Below are positions 54,628 through 63,494 of a stretch of 64,000 nt of DNA, piece by piece (the first letter of the stretch is position 1; each line of letters opens with the position of its first letter). The notes under the pieces were generated by a model. The model saw only the letters and a list, made by a program, of their open reading frames with translations, searched no databases and was not told where the DNA came from. The translations under genes were made by a program, and so were the position numbers. Location of the stretch: assembly GCF_002156965.1 (NCBI RefSeq), contig NZ_CP021324.1:220988-284987 (forward strand). The letters are read 5' to 3'. This DNA is from Candidatus Nitrosomarinus catalina (GTDB taxonomy: Archaea; Thermoproteota; Nitrososphaeria; Nitrososphaerales; Nitrosopumilaceae).

Positions 54628-54909
54628 ATGAGTCGTACATGTACCAAATGCAAAAATTCTATTCCTGATACTGAACAATTAGGACCAGTAAACGAAAAAT
54701 ATCCTACATGTACAAAGTGTTGGACTGAATGGAAAGAATATCAGATTATGGTCATGAATGAAATGAAATTAGATATGTCTATGGCTGATCACAGAAAATT
54801 ATTAAAAAAACATGAAAAAATCTTTGTAGGTGTATTGTCTCCTGAAGGAGAAATCATTGATTATACAAATGAAGATAATAGAAAACCTGATGAGCCTCAA
54901 GTAAACTAA
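54628..54909 (+). CDS. YggX-like protein with N-terminal zinc ribbon
   Basis: A 93-residue protein from ATG 54628 (MSRTCTKCKNSI; a longer TTG start at 54562 adds an unlikely tail). Residues 1-32 have two CxxC pairs (CTKC, CTKC). Residues 33-80 match the YggX core: WTEWKEYQIMVMNEMKLDM, ADHRKLLKKHEKIF and GEIIDYT. YggX limits oxidative damage to iron-sulfur clusters in bacteria. The added ribbon could hold zinc or iron. Confidence 0.7.
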   Translation: MSRTCTKCKNSIPDTEQLGPVNEKYPTCTKCWTEWKEYQIMVMNEMKLDMSMADHRKLLKKHEKIFVGVLSPEGEIIDYTNEDNRKPDEPQVN

Positions 54910-55367
54910 ATTTTTAAATGAATTTTTGCATTATTTGGTATGATGATTAGAATTTTTTTCCTATCACTTTCATCTAGATTTTGAATAATTTTTTTGATCG
55001 TTTTTGCTATAGTCTCTTTTTCATTTTCTTCTAATTGCAAAAACATTTCTAAAATCCCATCTAGATTAAATGCAATTAATTTTTCTGGTTCTAACAGTGA
55101 TTGGTTAATGTATGCTTGAAACATTCCTTCTCTATGATCTTCTGGAAGACTTGCTACGATTTTTAACCATGATTTAAACAATTTGGAAAAATTAAGAAAT
55201 GGGATTGTTGGACCTGCTTCTAATGCATTATAGATAATTTCTTTTTTGTCTGATTCATCTTTTGAAAAAAATTCAATCATTCTTTTTTTTAAAATTGGCA
55301 CTCGAAGAAAATCTGGTAGACTAGCTAAATTTACAATAATATTTCCAGCAAAATTATCTTCAGACAT
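54906..55367 (-). CDS. Hypothetical protein, 153 residues
   Basis: An all-helical soluble protein from ATG 55367 (MSEDNFAGNIIVNL), preferred to 55409. Helical repeats with acidic EENEKET segments. No family recognised. It overlaps the YggX-like stop convergently by four bases and is divergent from purA. Confidence 0.66.
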   Translation of the reverse strand: MSEDNFAGNIIVNLASLPDFLRVPILKKRMIEFFSKDESDKKEIIYNALEAGPTIPFLNFSKLFKSWLKIVASLPEDHREGMFQAYINQSLLEPEKLIAFNLDGILEMFLQLEENEKETIAKTIKKIIQNLDESDRKKILIIIPNNAKIHLKI

Positions 55368-55447
55368 CGATCTAATCTGATATTGCTTGAATATAAAATC
55401 ATGTGACAATACTTTAGCTTAAATAAACGAAATGGATGTTTAGAATT

Positions 55448-56449
55448 ATGACATCCACTGTTGTTGTTGGAGGATTTTTTGGTGATGAAGGCAAAGGAAA
55501 AATTATTTCTTATTTGGCAATTAAAGATGATCCTAAAATTATTGTTCGAGGAGGTGCAGGTCCAAATGCTGGCCATACTATTATGGATGGTGATAAAGTC
55601 TACAAAGTTAGAATGCTTCCAAGTGGATTTTTAAATAAAAATGCTAAGGTTATGATTGGACCTGGTGTTGTAATTAACCCTGAAGTTTTAGCCAATGAAA
55701 TTCGGGATTTTGGTGCATCTGGTCGTGTTTTTATCGATAAACACTGTGGCGTAATTGAAGATTCCCACTTACAACGAGATTCTAAAGGAGAATTAAAAGA
55801 AAAAATTGGTAGTACTGGTAGTGGAACTGGTCCAGCAAATTCTGATAGAGCAATGCGTGTCTTAAAAATGGCAAAAGATTTTGATTCATTATCTTCTTTG
55901 ATTACTGACGTTCCTGAAGAGATTAATTCAGCATTATCTGAAAATCAAAATGTTCTAGTTGAAGGTACTCAAGGAACATTCCTTTCACTATGGCACGGAA
56001 CATATCCTTTTGTTACTTCTAAAGATGTAACTGCATCTGGAATTTGTGCTGATGTTGGTTTAGGACCAACAAAAGTTGATGAAGTAATTGTTGTTTTCAA
56101 ATCATATGTTACTCGTGTTGGAACTGGTCCTTTAGCTAAAGAATTATCTCTAGAAGAAGCTGAAAAGAAAAATTGGTCTGAATTTGGAACTGTAACTGGT
56201 CGTCAAAGACGTGCAGCTGATTTTGATTTTGATTTAGCCAGGCGTGCAATTATGCTTAATGGTGCAACACAAATTTCTATCACAAAACTTGATGTTCTTT
56301 TTACTGACTGTGCTGGAAAAACATCTTTTGATGAATTATCTGAGGATGCAAAATCATTTATCAAAAATATAGAGAATGAATTAAACACGCCTGTAACAAT
56401 TATTGGAACTGGTCCTGCTATCAATGATGTTGTTGATAGAAGAAACTAG
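55448..56449 (+). CDS. purA: Adenylosuccinate synthetase
   Basis: A 333-residue enzyme of the short archaeal type from ATG 55448 (MTSTVVVGGFFGDEGKGK), with the GTP P-loop GDEGKGK, GAGPNAGHTI, IGSTGSGTGPA and VEGTQGTFL. It converts IMP to adenylosuccinate; purB at 38270 does the next step. Confidence 0.95.
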   Translation: MTSTVVVGGFFGDEGKGKIISYLAIKDDPKIIVRGGAGPNAGHTIMDGDKVYKVRMLPSGFLNKNAKVMIGPGVVINPEVLANEIRDFGASGRVFIDKHCGVIEDSHLQRDSKGELKEKIGSTGSGTGPANSDRAMRVLKMAKDFDSLSSLITDVPEEINSALSENQNVLVEGTQGTFLSLWHGTYPFVTSKDVTASGICADVGLGPTKVDEVIVVFKSYVTRVGTGPLAKELSLEEAEKKNWSEFGTVTGRQRRAADFDFDLARRAIMLNGATQISITKLDVLFTDCAGKTSFDELSEDAKSFIKNIENELNTPVTIIGTGPAINDVVDRRN

Positions 56450-56498
56450 GCTCTAGATTTTTGGATAAGTTTAATTTGATAATCTTTTACAAATCCTT

Positions 56499-57185
56499 GT
56501 GGACAAATTAGAAACTTCTTCTGTTGATAAATTACCTCGTTACATTCAAGTACATTCAACTTTAGAATTTACAAGATTAGTTTGTGCACTTGAGCGTGCA
56601 CCACGTGTATCTTTTTCACACAATCATGATGGTAGAAAAATTTTATCTGTGCAAATGGATGTTTTGAAAGAAAAACCAATTGTTTACTATACTCCTTTAG
56701 AGCGCAATGGTGATTACCTTTGTTATGGATTAAAATCTGGAAAAGAAGAATCTGACATTGTAGATTCTACTTCTGACTCTAGTAAATTATATTCACCAAT
56801 TATTAGAATTAAATCTCTTCCAAAAACATTACAACCTGGTAATGGAACACTTGATCGGTATCAGCCTATTGAATTAGAGGATTTATCTAGTCTTGCAAAA
56901 CTCACATGGGGTTTTGATGAAGTTCCTTTCCCGCTGTTTTTATTTCCTCATAATGACAAATGGCTTCTTGGAGTTTTTATGAATTTTAATGATGAAGGAA
57001 CATCATATTTTTGTCATGTTGTATTAAACAGCGAACCTGAAAATCCATTTATCAAATTTTCTACTACAAATGGAGTTGAACCTACGTTTGTCCAAAACCC
57101 CTCTGAACATGGTTATTCTTATATCAAAATAATAAAATTGAAGGATACTCATCCACTAGTTGATTATGGCCACCTTCAAAACTAG
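56499..57185 (+). CDS. Hypothetical protein, 228 residues
   Basis: Starts with GTG 56499. A soluble, strand-rich protein with no motif I recognise. WGFDEVPFPLFLFPHNDKW is a conserved-looking core. Its 3' end overlaps the start of pyrF by 20 bases, so they are co-transcribed. Nothing in it indicates a pyrimidine role. Confidence 0.68.
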   Translation: MDKLETSSVDKLPRYIQVHSTLEFTRLVCALERAPRVSFSHNHDGRKILSVQMDVLKEKPIVYYTPLERNGDYLCYGLKSGKEESDIVDSTSDSSKLYSPIIRIKSLPKTLQPGNGTLDRYQPIELEDLSSLAKLTWGFDEVPFPLFLFPHNDKWLLGVFMNFNDEGTSYFCHVVLNSEPENPFIKFSTTNGVEPTFVQNPSEHGYSYIKIIKLKDTHPLVDYGHLQN

Positions 57186-57900
57186 ACTTTCACAGATCTC
57201 AAAAAGTAATGGCAAAGTAATTCTTGCAAATGATTATGATTCTTCAGAAAAAAATTTACAGAATAAAACTATTCAAAACATCAAAAAACTAAATCCCTAT
57301 CTTTGTGCAATTAAATTAAATTTTCATTTACTACTTCCTCTAAGTTCTAAAGAAATTATTAAAATCAATAAAACAGCACATGATTATGGATTACAAACAA
57401 TTGCAGATATCAAATTAAATGACATTGGAAATACTAATCGTGTAACAACTGAACATTTGTGGAATTTGGGATTTGATGCTGTTATTGCAAATCCTATCAT
57501 GGGTTTGGATAGCTTAAAGAATTTGGTAAAATCATCTCACAAAGAAAAAAATGGCGTAATTACTTTGTGTCACATGAGTGCACCTGAGGCTAGATTATCA
57601 TATGATATGGAAATTAAAATGGGCAAAAAACAACAATTATACCAATTATTTCTAAATTGGGCATTAACTGCAAAAGTAGATGGAATTGTCGTTGGCGCAA
57701 CGTTTCCAAAAATCATACAATATTGTTCTAAACAAGCTGGAAAAAATTTAAGTATATTTTCACCTGGAGTTGGAACTCAGGGTGGAAATGCATCAGAAGT
57801 AATTTCTTCTGGTACTGATTATCTAATTGTTGGTAGAACTATTTTAAATGCAAAGAATCCTGTTAACGTTGCAAAAGAATTACAATCACAAAGTATTTGA
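57166..57900 (+). CDS. pyrF: Orotidine 5'-phosphate decarboxylase
   Basis: A 244-residue TIM-barrel enzyme from ATG 57166: AIKLNFHLLLP and the catalytic Lys/Asp array in TIADIKLNDIGNTN (DxKxxDI type), VVGATFPK, and FSPGVGTQGG for phosphate. It makes UMP. Overlaps the convergent Nudix gene by 15 bases. Confidence 0.93.
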   Translation: MATFKTRLSQISKSNGKVILANDYDSSEKNLQNKTIQNIKKLNPYLCAIKLNFHLLLPLSSKEIIKINKTAHDYGLQTIADIKLNDIGNTNRVTTEHLWNLGFDAVIANPIMGLDSLKNLVKSSHKEKNGVITLCHMSAPEARLSYDMEIKMGKKQQLYQLFLNWALTAKVDGIVVGATFPKIIQYCSKQAGKNLSIFSPGVGTQGGNASEVISSGTDYLIVGRTILNAKNPVNVAKELQSQSI

Positions 57901-58305
57901 TAACAATTTTTCAGCTTTAGTAAGAACTGTTTTTGCATTATCAAATGTTGTTTTTTCCATTGATGAATTATAATCTAACCATGTATATCCACTGTGTTCA
58001 TGTGAAATTTTTACCTCTTTAGTTTTAGTTTCTGCTAAAAAGAATACAACTTTTTTTTGAACTAATTCACCTTGATATTTGAAATTATATTGAATCCACT
58101 CTTCAAAATTTTCAACAAATACAATATCTGTAATTCCTGTTTCTTCTTTTGTTTCTCTAACAGCTGTTTGATGTGTTGATTCCTCTTGCTCCATTTTTCC
58201 TTTTACAAAATCCCAATGACCTGATGGATAATGTAGTAATAGAAATAGAATTTTTGATTCTTCTTTTCTAAATAAAACAATTCCTGCAGATGTCTCTTCA
58301 ATCAT
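57886..58305 (-). CDS. Nudix hydrolase, Ap4A-type
   Basis: A 139-residue Nudix protein: the Nudix box GKMEQEESTHQTAVRETKEETGI (G-x5-E-x7-REVxEExGx) at residues about 35-57, with SAGIVLFRKEE at the start as in diadenosine tetraphosphate hydrolases. It cleaves nucleotide polyphosphates. Four-base overlap with the prenyltransferase gene upstream. Confidence 0.9.
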   Translation of the reverse strand: MIEETSAGIVLFRKEESKILFLLLHYPSGHWDFVKGKMEQEESTHQTAVRETKEETGITDIVFVENFEEWIQYNFKYQGELVQKKVVFFLAETKTKEVKISHEHSGYTWLDYNSSMEKTTFDNAKTVLTKAEKLLSNTL

Positions 58306-59093
58306 TTTCCTAATCTCCTTTTCCTTTCCTGAAATGTTCTTATCGCTCTCATTAAATCAATCTTTCTGAATTCTGGCCAAAAAATATCCATGAAAACCAG
58401 TTCACTATAGGCACTTTGCCACATCAAAAACCCACTTAATCTTTTTTCACCTGATGTGCGTAAAATCATATCTGGTGCTGACTGTGGTAAATGTGAAGTA
58501 TATAGATTTGATTCAATCTCTTTTTTTGTAATCTCACTTATTTCCAAATTTCCGTCTTTAATTTTCTCTCCAATTTTTTTTACTGCATCAACTAATTCAT
58601 ACTGTCCTCCATAAGCTAATGCAATATTTAGAAAATGATTATCATAATTTTTTGTTGCATTATCTAATCTAGTTAAAACTTCTTTAATTGATTCTGGAAG
58701 TAATTCTATTCTTCCAATTGCTTTAACTCTCATTTCACATCTGTGTATTCTAGGATCGTTGTATAATTTTTCTAATCTCATTCTAATTAATTCATAGAGA
58801 TCATCTAATTCACTATCTTTTCTTTCTAAATTCTCTGCTGATAATGCATAAAGTGTGACAATTTTGATATTAAATTCCTCACACCAATCAAGTAAATTCT
58901 CAACTGCATCTGCACCTCTCCAATGTCCTTTTTTATTAATTTCTAAATGTCGTTTTGCCCATCGCCTATTTCCATCCAAAATTAATGCAATATGGTTGGG
59001 AATGTCTCCTGTTTTAATTTCATTTTCTAGTTTTTTTCCATATATTTTGTATAATCCTGATAATTGCAAAACAATGTCTTTTACTTTACTCAT
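58302..59093 (-). CDS. uppS: cis-prenyltransferase (polyprenyl diphosphate synthase)
   Basis: A 263-residue enzyme with the family motifs IALILDGNRRWAKR (diphosphate-binding Asp), ENLERKDSELDDL, LRTSGEKRLSGFLMWQSAYSEL. It makes the long-chain polyprenol lipid carrier for glycan transfer. Coupled to the Nudix gene. Confidence 0.94.
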   Translation of the reverse strand: MSKVKDIVLQLSGLYKIYGKKLENEIKTGDIPNHIALILDGNRRWAKRHLEINKKGHWRGADAVENLLDWCEEFNIKIVTLYALSAENLERKDSELDDLYELIRMRLEKLYNDPRIHRCEMRVKAIGRIELLPESIKEVLTRLDNATKNYDNHFLNIALAYGGQYELVDAVKKIGEKIKDGNLEISEITKKEIESNLYTSHLPQSAPDMILRTSGEKRLSGFLMWQSAYSELVFMDIFWPEFRKIDLMRAIRTFQERKRRLGK

Positions 59094-59166
59094 TTCTCTG
59101 AAAACTGATGGCTATCTGATGATATTTGTGTTTTTTAAAAAATAGAATAAAATTAATTCTTAATTC

Positions 59167-60306
59167 TCATACCATTTCTTGGTCTTTTTGTTTTCTGTAT
59201 TTTTTAAACAGAATTGTGGCTGAAACTAATGTTACTGCTAATCCTCCTAATAATGGTGGAATTAATGTGAATGAACTTTCATCAAATATCATAATATTGG
59301 TAAATTGAGCAATTATTGGATATAATGAAATCAAAACAATAATTCTTAGAATATCACTAATTTGTCTTGGAATTCCTCCAATCCAATTACTAAGTAATGT
59401 TCCAGCAAAAATTGCTCCCAATCCAATCCATAAAATTGGCAATGAGCCTGCTACAAATTGTCCAATAACAATTTGATTAGACATACTTTCAACTACTCCA
59501 CCATTTTCTTCAATTATCTGAGGATCGATTGTACTAATTCCCGCCGGTACTGATGATAAAATCAATAACACTCCCGTAACCATTGTAAACATTCTGATAA
59601 AACCTGTCGGTGTAGGTTTTGACCAGCTTGTCCAAGCTCTATCTATATCAAATGCTCTGATTAAAAATGCTCCACCTAAAATACTTACAAGTACTGCAAA
59701 AATTTCTGCAGTATATCCAAAAACGGTTCCAATTCCCCCTATCAACAAAAGAATTCCTGGAACTCCCAAAAAGAATTTTGAATATTTTGTATCATAAGCA
59801 ATCATTTTCAGATATTTTCCAAAAACTGCATAAGAATACTCTACACTTCTACTTACTTTCATCACTACTCTTTGTACTGAAACAACTGGCAGTACATTTT
59901 GGATAACTGGAATTACACTCTCATCATCTTCACCATCTGAAACAATTACTGCACCATTTGCATCAAATTTTTCTAGAATAATTCTTGCTTCTCGTAAAAT
60001 TTTCTCATCTGCTTGTACCCCTCTATCTTTAACTCCTGTAATGGTAGCCACTTCAACTTGGTATCCTTTACTTATCAAATCTTCATAAGTCTTAATTGCA
60101 GCAAAAATTGAATTAGAATCAGCATCCTCGGGATCTTCTAATGCTAATCTTTGTGCTGCTTCTATACATGCATCCCTTCCTATTACTGGAGTGCTGATTC
60201 CTGTTTTTTCACCTACATCGTCGTCTCTATCTACACAAATTACAACTAATTTATTGGCTGTTGATTTACTTACATCTTTTTGAACTTTCGAAGATCTTTG
60301 AGACAT
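59167..60306 (-). CDS. DUF373 family membrane protein
   Basis: A 379-residue protein: the N-terminal ~140 residues are a soluble Rossmann-like domain (VVICVDRDDDVGEKTG, NSIFAAIKTYEDLI), then about seven membrane helices. This is the DUF373 layout found across archaea. Function unknown. Confidence 0.88.
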   Translation of the reverse strand: MSQRSSKVQKDVSKSTANKLVVICVDRDDDVGEKTGISTPVIGRDACIEAAQRLALEDPEDADSNSIFAAIKTYEDLISKGYQVEVATITGVKDRGVQADEKILREARIILEKFDANGAVIVSDGEDDESVIPVIQNVLPVVSVQRVVMKVSRSVEYSYAVFGKYLKMIAYDTKYSKFFLGVPGILLLIGGIGTVFGYTAEIFAVLVSILGGAFLIRAFDIDRAWTSWSKPTPTGFIRMFTMVTGVLLILSSVPAGISTIDPQIIEENGGVVESMSNQIVIGQFVAGSLPILWIGLGAIFAGTLLSNWIGGIPRQISDILRIIVLISLYPIIAQFTNIMIFDESSFTLIPPLLGGLAVTLVSATILFKKYRKQKDQEMV

Positions 60307-60375
60307 GCTCTCTTTACATGGAATTAGTTTTTAATGATTTCCAACTCTTCTCATTAGTAAAATTCGGTTTTGAGC

Positions 60376-60873
60376 CTATGGTCTTAATTCATTTGATTGT
60401 TTTACATATTCCATAGATTCTGCTTTAATTGACTCAATTTTTTCTATAGTCTGTAAAATATCTTCATTTGGACTTGAATTTTGAATTTGATTTGCTAGAA
60501 TCTTGGTTTCCAGAACATATTCGTTAAACTTTTTCATTGCATTCATGTAACTAATGTAACTTTCTTGCCATTGTTCAGATGGTTTTGAAGTAATGAATTC
60601 ACTTATCTGCGTTGTGACTTGAGATGATGTTACTTCAGTGACTGTGATATAGTCCTCTGGTGAAATTTTTCCATCACGAAGATTTTGGTATTCGATATCT
60701 ATGGATTCTTGTAATACTTCATGAATGTTTTCTGCTCCATCAAGATATCCTTGATAATCTGTTACAATGAATGTTGTATCATTTTCTTGTGGGATTATCC
60801 ATAGTAAAAAACTGGCACTTGTAATTGCTGCTAAAATAATTACTGTTATTGCAATTCCTTTTTTTGATGCCAT
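60376..60873 (-). CDS. Membrane-anchored hypothetical protein, 165 residues
   Basis: One N-terminal membrane helix (about residues 7-28) and an exported, mostly helical domain rich in Glu, Gln and Ser. No cysteine. No family recognised. Upstream of DUF373 on the same strand. The next 250 bases upstream (60874-61127) are very AT-rich and hold no gene I can see. Confidence 0.68.
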   Translation of the reverse strand: MASKKGIAITVIILAAITSASFLLWIIPQENDTTFIVTDYQGYLDGAENIHEVLQESIDIEYQNLRDGKISPEDYITVTEVTSSQVTTQISEFITSKPSEQWQESYISYMNAMKKFNEYVLETKILANQIQNSSPNEDILQTIEKIESIKAESMEYVKQSNELRP

Positions 60874-61127
60874 TTTCTCTTCTTATTGTGACCTAGTTTA
60901 TATTTGATAATTTTTCTCAAATTATGACTAAATTAATTATATTTTGAAAAAACTATATTTTTAATTAATAATAATTGCTTTATTTATAATAAAATGTGCA
61001 TTTTTATAAAAATTTTATTGATTTGATATTTTTTAGTGCCTAAAAAAAACTACGTACATCTAGTTTGATAGTGAAAAATATTTCACAGCCTCTTACTAAA
61101 TACTTCCAAATTGTGTGTAATTTCATA

Positions 61128-61280
61128 ATGGTTCAAGCATATTGTGTAAAATGTAGAGCAAAAACGGATATCAAAGATCCTAAAGAAGTGAAACTAAAGA
61201 ATGGACGTCCAGCTGTAAAAGGCACATGTCCAACTTGTGGAACTAACGTATTCCGTATTGGCGCAATGCCAAAAGAATAG
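61128..61280 (+). CDS. Small zinc-ribbon protein (DUF5679-like), 50 residues
   Basis: From ATG 61128 (MVQAYCVKCRAKTDI). Two CxxC pairs (CVKC, CPTC) around KNGRPAVKGT form one zinc ribbon with NVFRIG at the end. Upstream residues in the open frame are not part of the domain. This small ribbon is common in archaea and some bacteria. Function unknown. Confidence 0.85.
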   Translation: MVQAYCVKCRAKTDIKDPKEVKLKNGRPAVKGTCPTCGTNVFRIGAMPKE

Positions 61281-61346
61281 AGAACATTAGTTTACTCGAT
61301 TCCACTTTTTCAAAAACAATATAGGGAATACCCCCCACGTTTTTTT

Positions 61347-61769
61347 ATGACTAAATCTGACTATGAGAAATTACTTAAACGAATTGAAGACAAATTAGGT
61401 GATTCGACTGAAAAATCTTCTACCCGGTTTGAACTACCTGTTGTGGATGTAATGTGGGAAGGACAAAAAACATTTTTACGTAATTTCTCTGAATTTCCAA
61501 AAGTTTTACGAAGAGAACCCGATAAGGTACTTCAATACTTGTCAAAAGAATTTGCAGTTCCCGCAGAAAGATTGGGTGATAAAGCAATGTTTGTTGGACG
61601 TAGAGCTCCAGATGATTTTACAAGATTATTTCAAATTTATGTTAAAGACTATGTTGAATGTCCAACTTGTAAAAGTCCTGATTCAAAAATTATTAAAGAA
61701 AACCGTATTTCATTTTTAATTTGTGAAGCATGTGGTGCAAAATCTACTTTGAAAGGTAAATATGCGTAA
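61347..61769 (+). CDS. eif2b: Translation initiation factor aIF2 beta subunit
   Basis: A 140-residue protein: an N-terminal helix, the core alpha/beta domain (KTFLRNFSEFPKVLRREPDKVLQYL, and FVGRRAPDDFTRLFQIYV), then a C-terminal zinc ribbon (CPTC...CEAC). It is part of the aIF2 heterotrimer that brings initiator tRNA. Overlaps the DUF424 gene by one base. Confidence 0.95.
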   Translation: MTKSDYEKLLKRIEDKLGDSTEKSSTRFELPVVDVMWEGQKTFLRNFSEFPKVLRREPDKVLQYLSKEFAVPAERLGDKAMFVGRRAPDDFTRLFQIYVKDYVECPTCKSPDSKIIKENRISFLICEACGAKSTLKGKYA

Positions 61770-62065
61770 TGCAATTTTCAGTAAGAATTTCTGATTACCA
61801 AAAAAACATCATGGTCAATATGTGTGATGCTGAATTAATAGGAAAAGATGTTTTTGATGGTAAATTAAAAATTCACATTAGTGAAAGCTATTATGGTAAA
61901 CAAATAGTAAACAAAGATGAGGCTACCTCTTTTTTAAAATCTGCTTCCATTATGAATCTAGTTGGTAAAGAAACAATTTCTTTAGCTATTGATCTTGGAA
62001 TTGGTTCTAAAGATGGTGTTAAAATTATTTCTGATATTCCATTTTTAATTATATTTAATTCGTGA
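61769..62065 (+). CDS. DUF424 family protein
   Basis: A 98-residue protein with the DUF424 pattern (MVNMCDAELIGKDVFDGKLKI, SESYYGKQIVNKDEA). It is almost always next to aIF2-beta in archaea. Its role is unknown but presumably in translation. Confidence 0.88.
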   Translation: MQFSVRISDYQKNIMVNMCDAELIGKDVFDGKLKIHISESYYGKQIVNKDEATSFLKSASIMNLVGKETISLAIDLGIGSKDGVKIISDIPFLIIFNS

Positions 62066-62146
62066 CATGAATTTTCACTATCTAACCATCTCTAATGTTT
62101 TAATTAAAAAGCAATCTCTTTTATCTAGTGTGGAAAATAATAACTA

Positions 62147-62932
62147 TTGACTGATACTATTAGTAGAAAATTAGAATCTAAAATTGATGATAAATTAATT
62201 TCAAAATCTAAACGAAGAGAACTAGATGATGGATTTAAGAAAGGTAAAGTTGTCAATGAAGTTTTAGATAAACCTACAGTTATGACATTATACAAAATGA
62301 TAACAGATCATGTAATTGCATATGTTAATGGTTCTGTAAGTGCTGGAAAAGAATCTGTTGTTTTTTGGGGTGTTGCTGATGATGATACTAGTGTTGCATT
62401 GAAAATTTATTTGGTTAGTACTTCTAATTTTAAAAAACGTGAACCATATCTTACGGGAGATCCTAGATTCCGTCATGTCAAAAAGGGGACCAAAAATTTA
62501 GTTTACTTATGGGCAAAAAAAGAATACCGTAATCTTACCCAATGCTATGAGGCTGGAATTCCTGTACCTAGACCTCTTTATGTTACAAATAATGTACTAG
62601 CTATGGATTTTGTGGGTAATGATGGTGCACCTTGTAGGGCTTTGCTAACCTCAAATGTAGAACAAAATGATTATGAACAAGCAATTTCTTTAATTAAAGA
62701 TCTATACCATAAAGCAAAATTAGTACATGGTGATTTTTCAGAATATAATATTTTTAAAACTGATGATGGATTAGTTGTATTTGATTTGGGTTCTGCTGTT
62801 GATCTTAGACATCCAAATTCTAAGGAGTTTCTTAAAAGAGACATTAATAACATTACACGATTCTTTAAGAAAAGAGGAATGACTATTGAAGATCCTGTTG
62901 ACATATTTGAGGATATTGTAAATGAGCTTTGA
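62147..62932 (+). CDS. rio1: RIO1-type serine protein kinase
   Basis: A 261-residue atypical kinase starting with TTG 62147. Its ATP-loop region is VNGSVSAGKESVVFWG, catalytic LVHGDFSEYNIF and metal-binding VVFDLGSAVDL. RIO1 acts in late small-subunit ribosome assembly. Overlaps the KH gene by 11 bases. Confidence 0.94.
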   Translation: MTDTISRKLESKIDDKLISKSKRRELDDGFKKGKVVNEVLDKPTVMTLYKMITDHVIAYVNGSVSAGKESVVFWGVADDDTSVALKIYLVSTSNFKKREPYLTGDPRFRHVKKGTKNLVYLWAKKEYRNLTQCYEAGIPVPRPLYVTNNVLAMDFVGNDGAPCRALLTSNVEQNDYEQAISLIKDLYHKAKLVHGDFSEYNIFKTDDGLVVFDLGSAVDLRHPNSKEFLKRDINNITRFFKKRGMTIEDPVDIFEDIVNEL

Positions 62933-63494
62933 AAAATTAATTCGTATACCTAATGATAGAATAGGTGCTCTAATTGGAAAATCTGGTAGCGTTAAATCTT
63001 CAATTGAAAAATCTTGTTATGTTTCAATTGATATTGACGGTGATAACGGCGAAGTTTTTATAAAATCTGTTGGTGATGTTGAAAAAATGCAACCATTCAA
63101 AGCAATGGAAATTGTTAATGCAATTGGACGAGGATTTTCTCCTGAAAATGCAATGACTTTGTTAGAAGGTGAAAATACATTACATGTAATAGACCTTAGA
63201 GAATTTGCTGGAAAATCTAATGCAAATGTTGAAAGGATAAAAGGGAGGATCATTGGAGAAGGAGGTAGAGCAAGAAAAAATATGGAAAATCTTACTAGTA
63301 CACACATTTCAGTTTATGGAAGAACGGTTTCAATTATTGGCGATGCAAGTAAATTAAGATTAGTAGTTGATGCAATTTCTGCTATTTCCAGTGGAGGTAT
63401 GCATGGTGCAGTTTATGACAAATTAGAAGCTGCAAACCGAAGAACAAAACAAGAAAAAATGCAATTGTGGGAAGATCAAGATGTCTTCTATTAA
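62922..63494 (+). CDS. KH-domain RNA-binding protein (Dim2/Pno1-like)
   Basis: A 190-residue protein with two KH domains: IGALIGKSGSVKSSIE and GRIIGEGGRARKNMENL carry the GxxG loops. This archaeal homologue of Dim2/Pno1 pairs with RIO1 in small-subunit rRNA maturation. Overlaps top6B by 14 bases. Confidence 0.93.
   Translation: MSFEKLIRIPNDRIGALIGKSGSVKSSIEKSCYVSIDIDGDNGEVFIKSVGDVEKMQPFKAMEIVNAIGRGFSPENAMTLLEGENTLHVIDLREFAGKSNANVERIKGRIIGEGGRARKNMENLTSTHISVYGRTVSIIGDASKLRLVVDAISAISSGGMHGAVYDKLEAANRRTKQEKMQLWEDQDVFY

Noticed and set aside
60874-61127. AT-rich 254-base gap considered as replication origin
   Set aside because: No repeats resembling origin recognition boxes and no cdc6/orc1 gene nearby.
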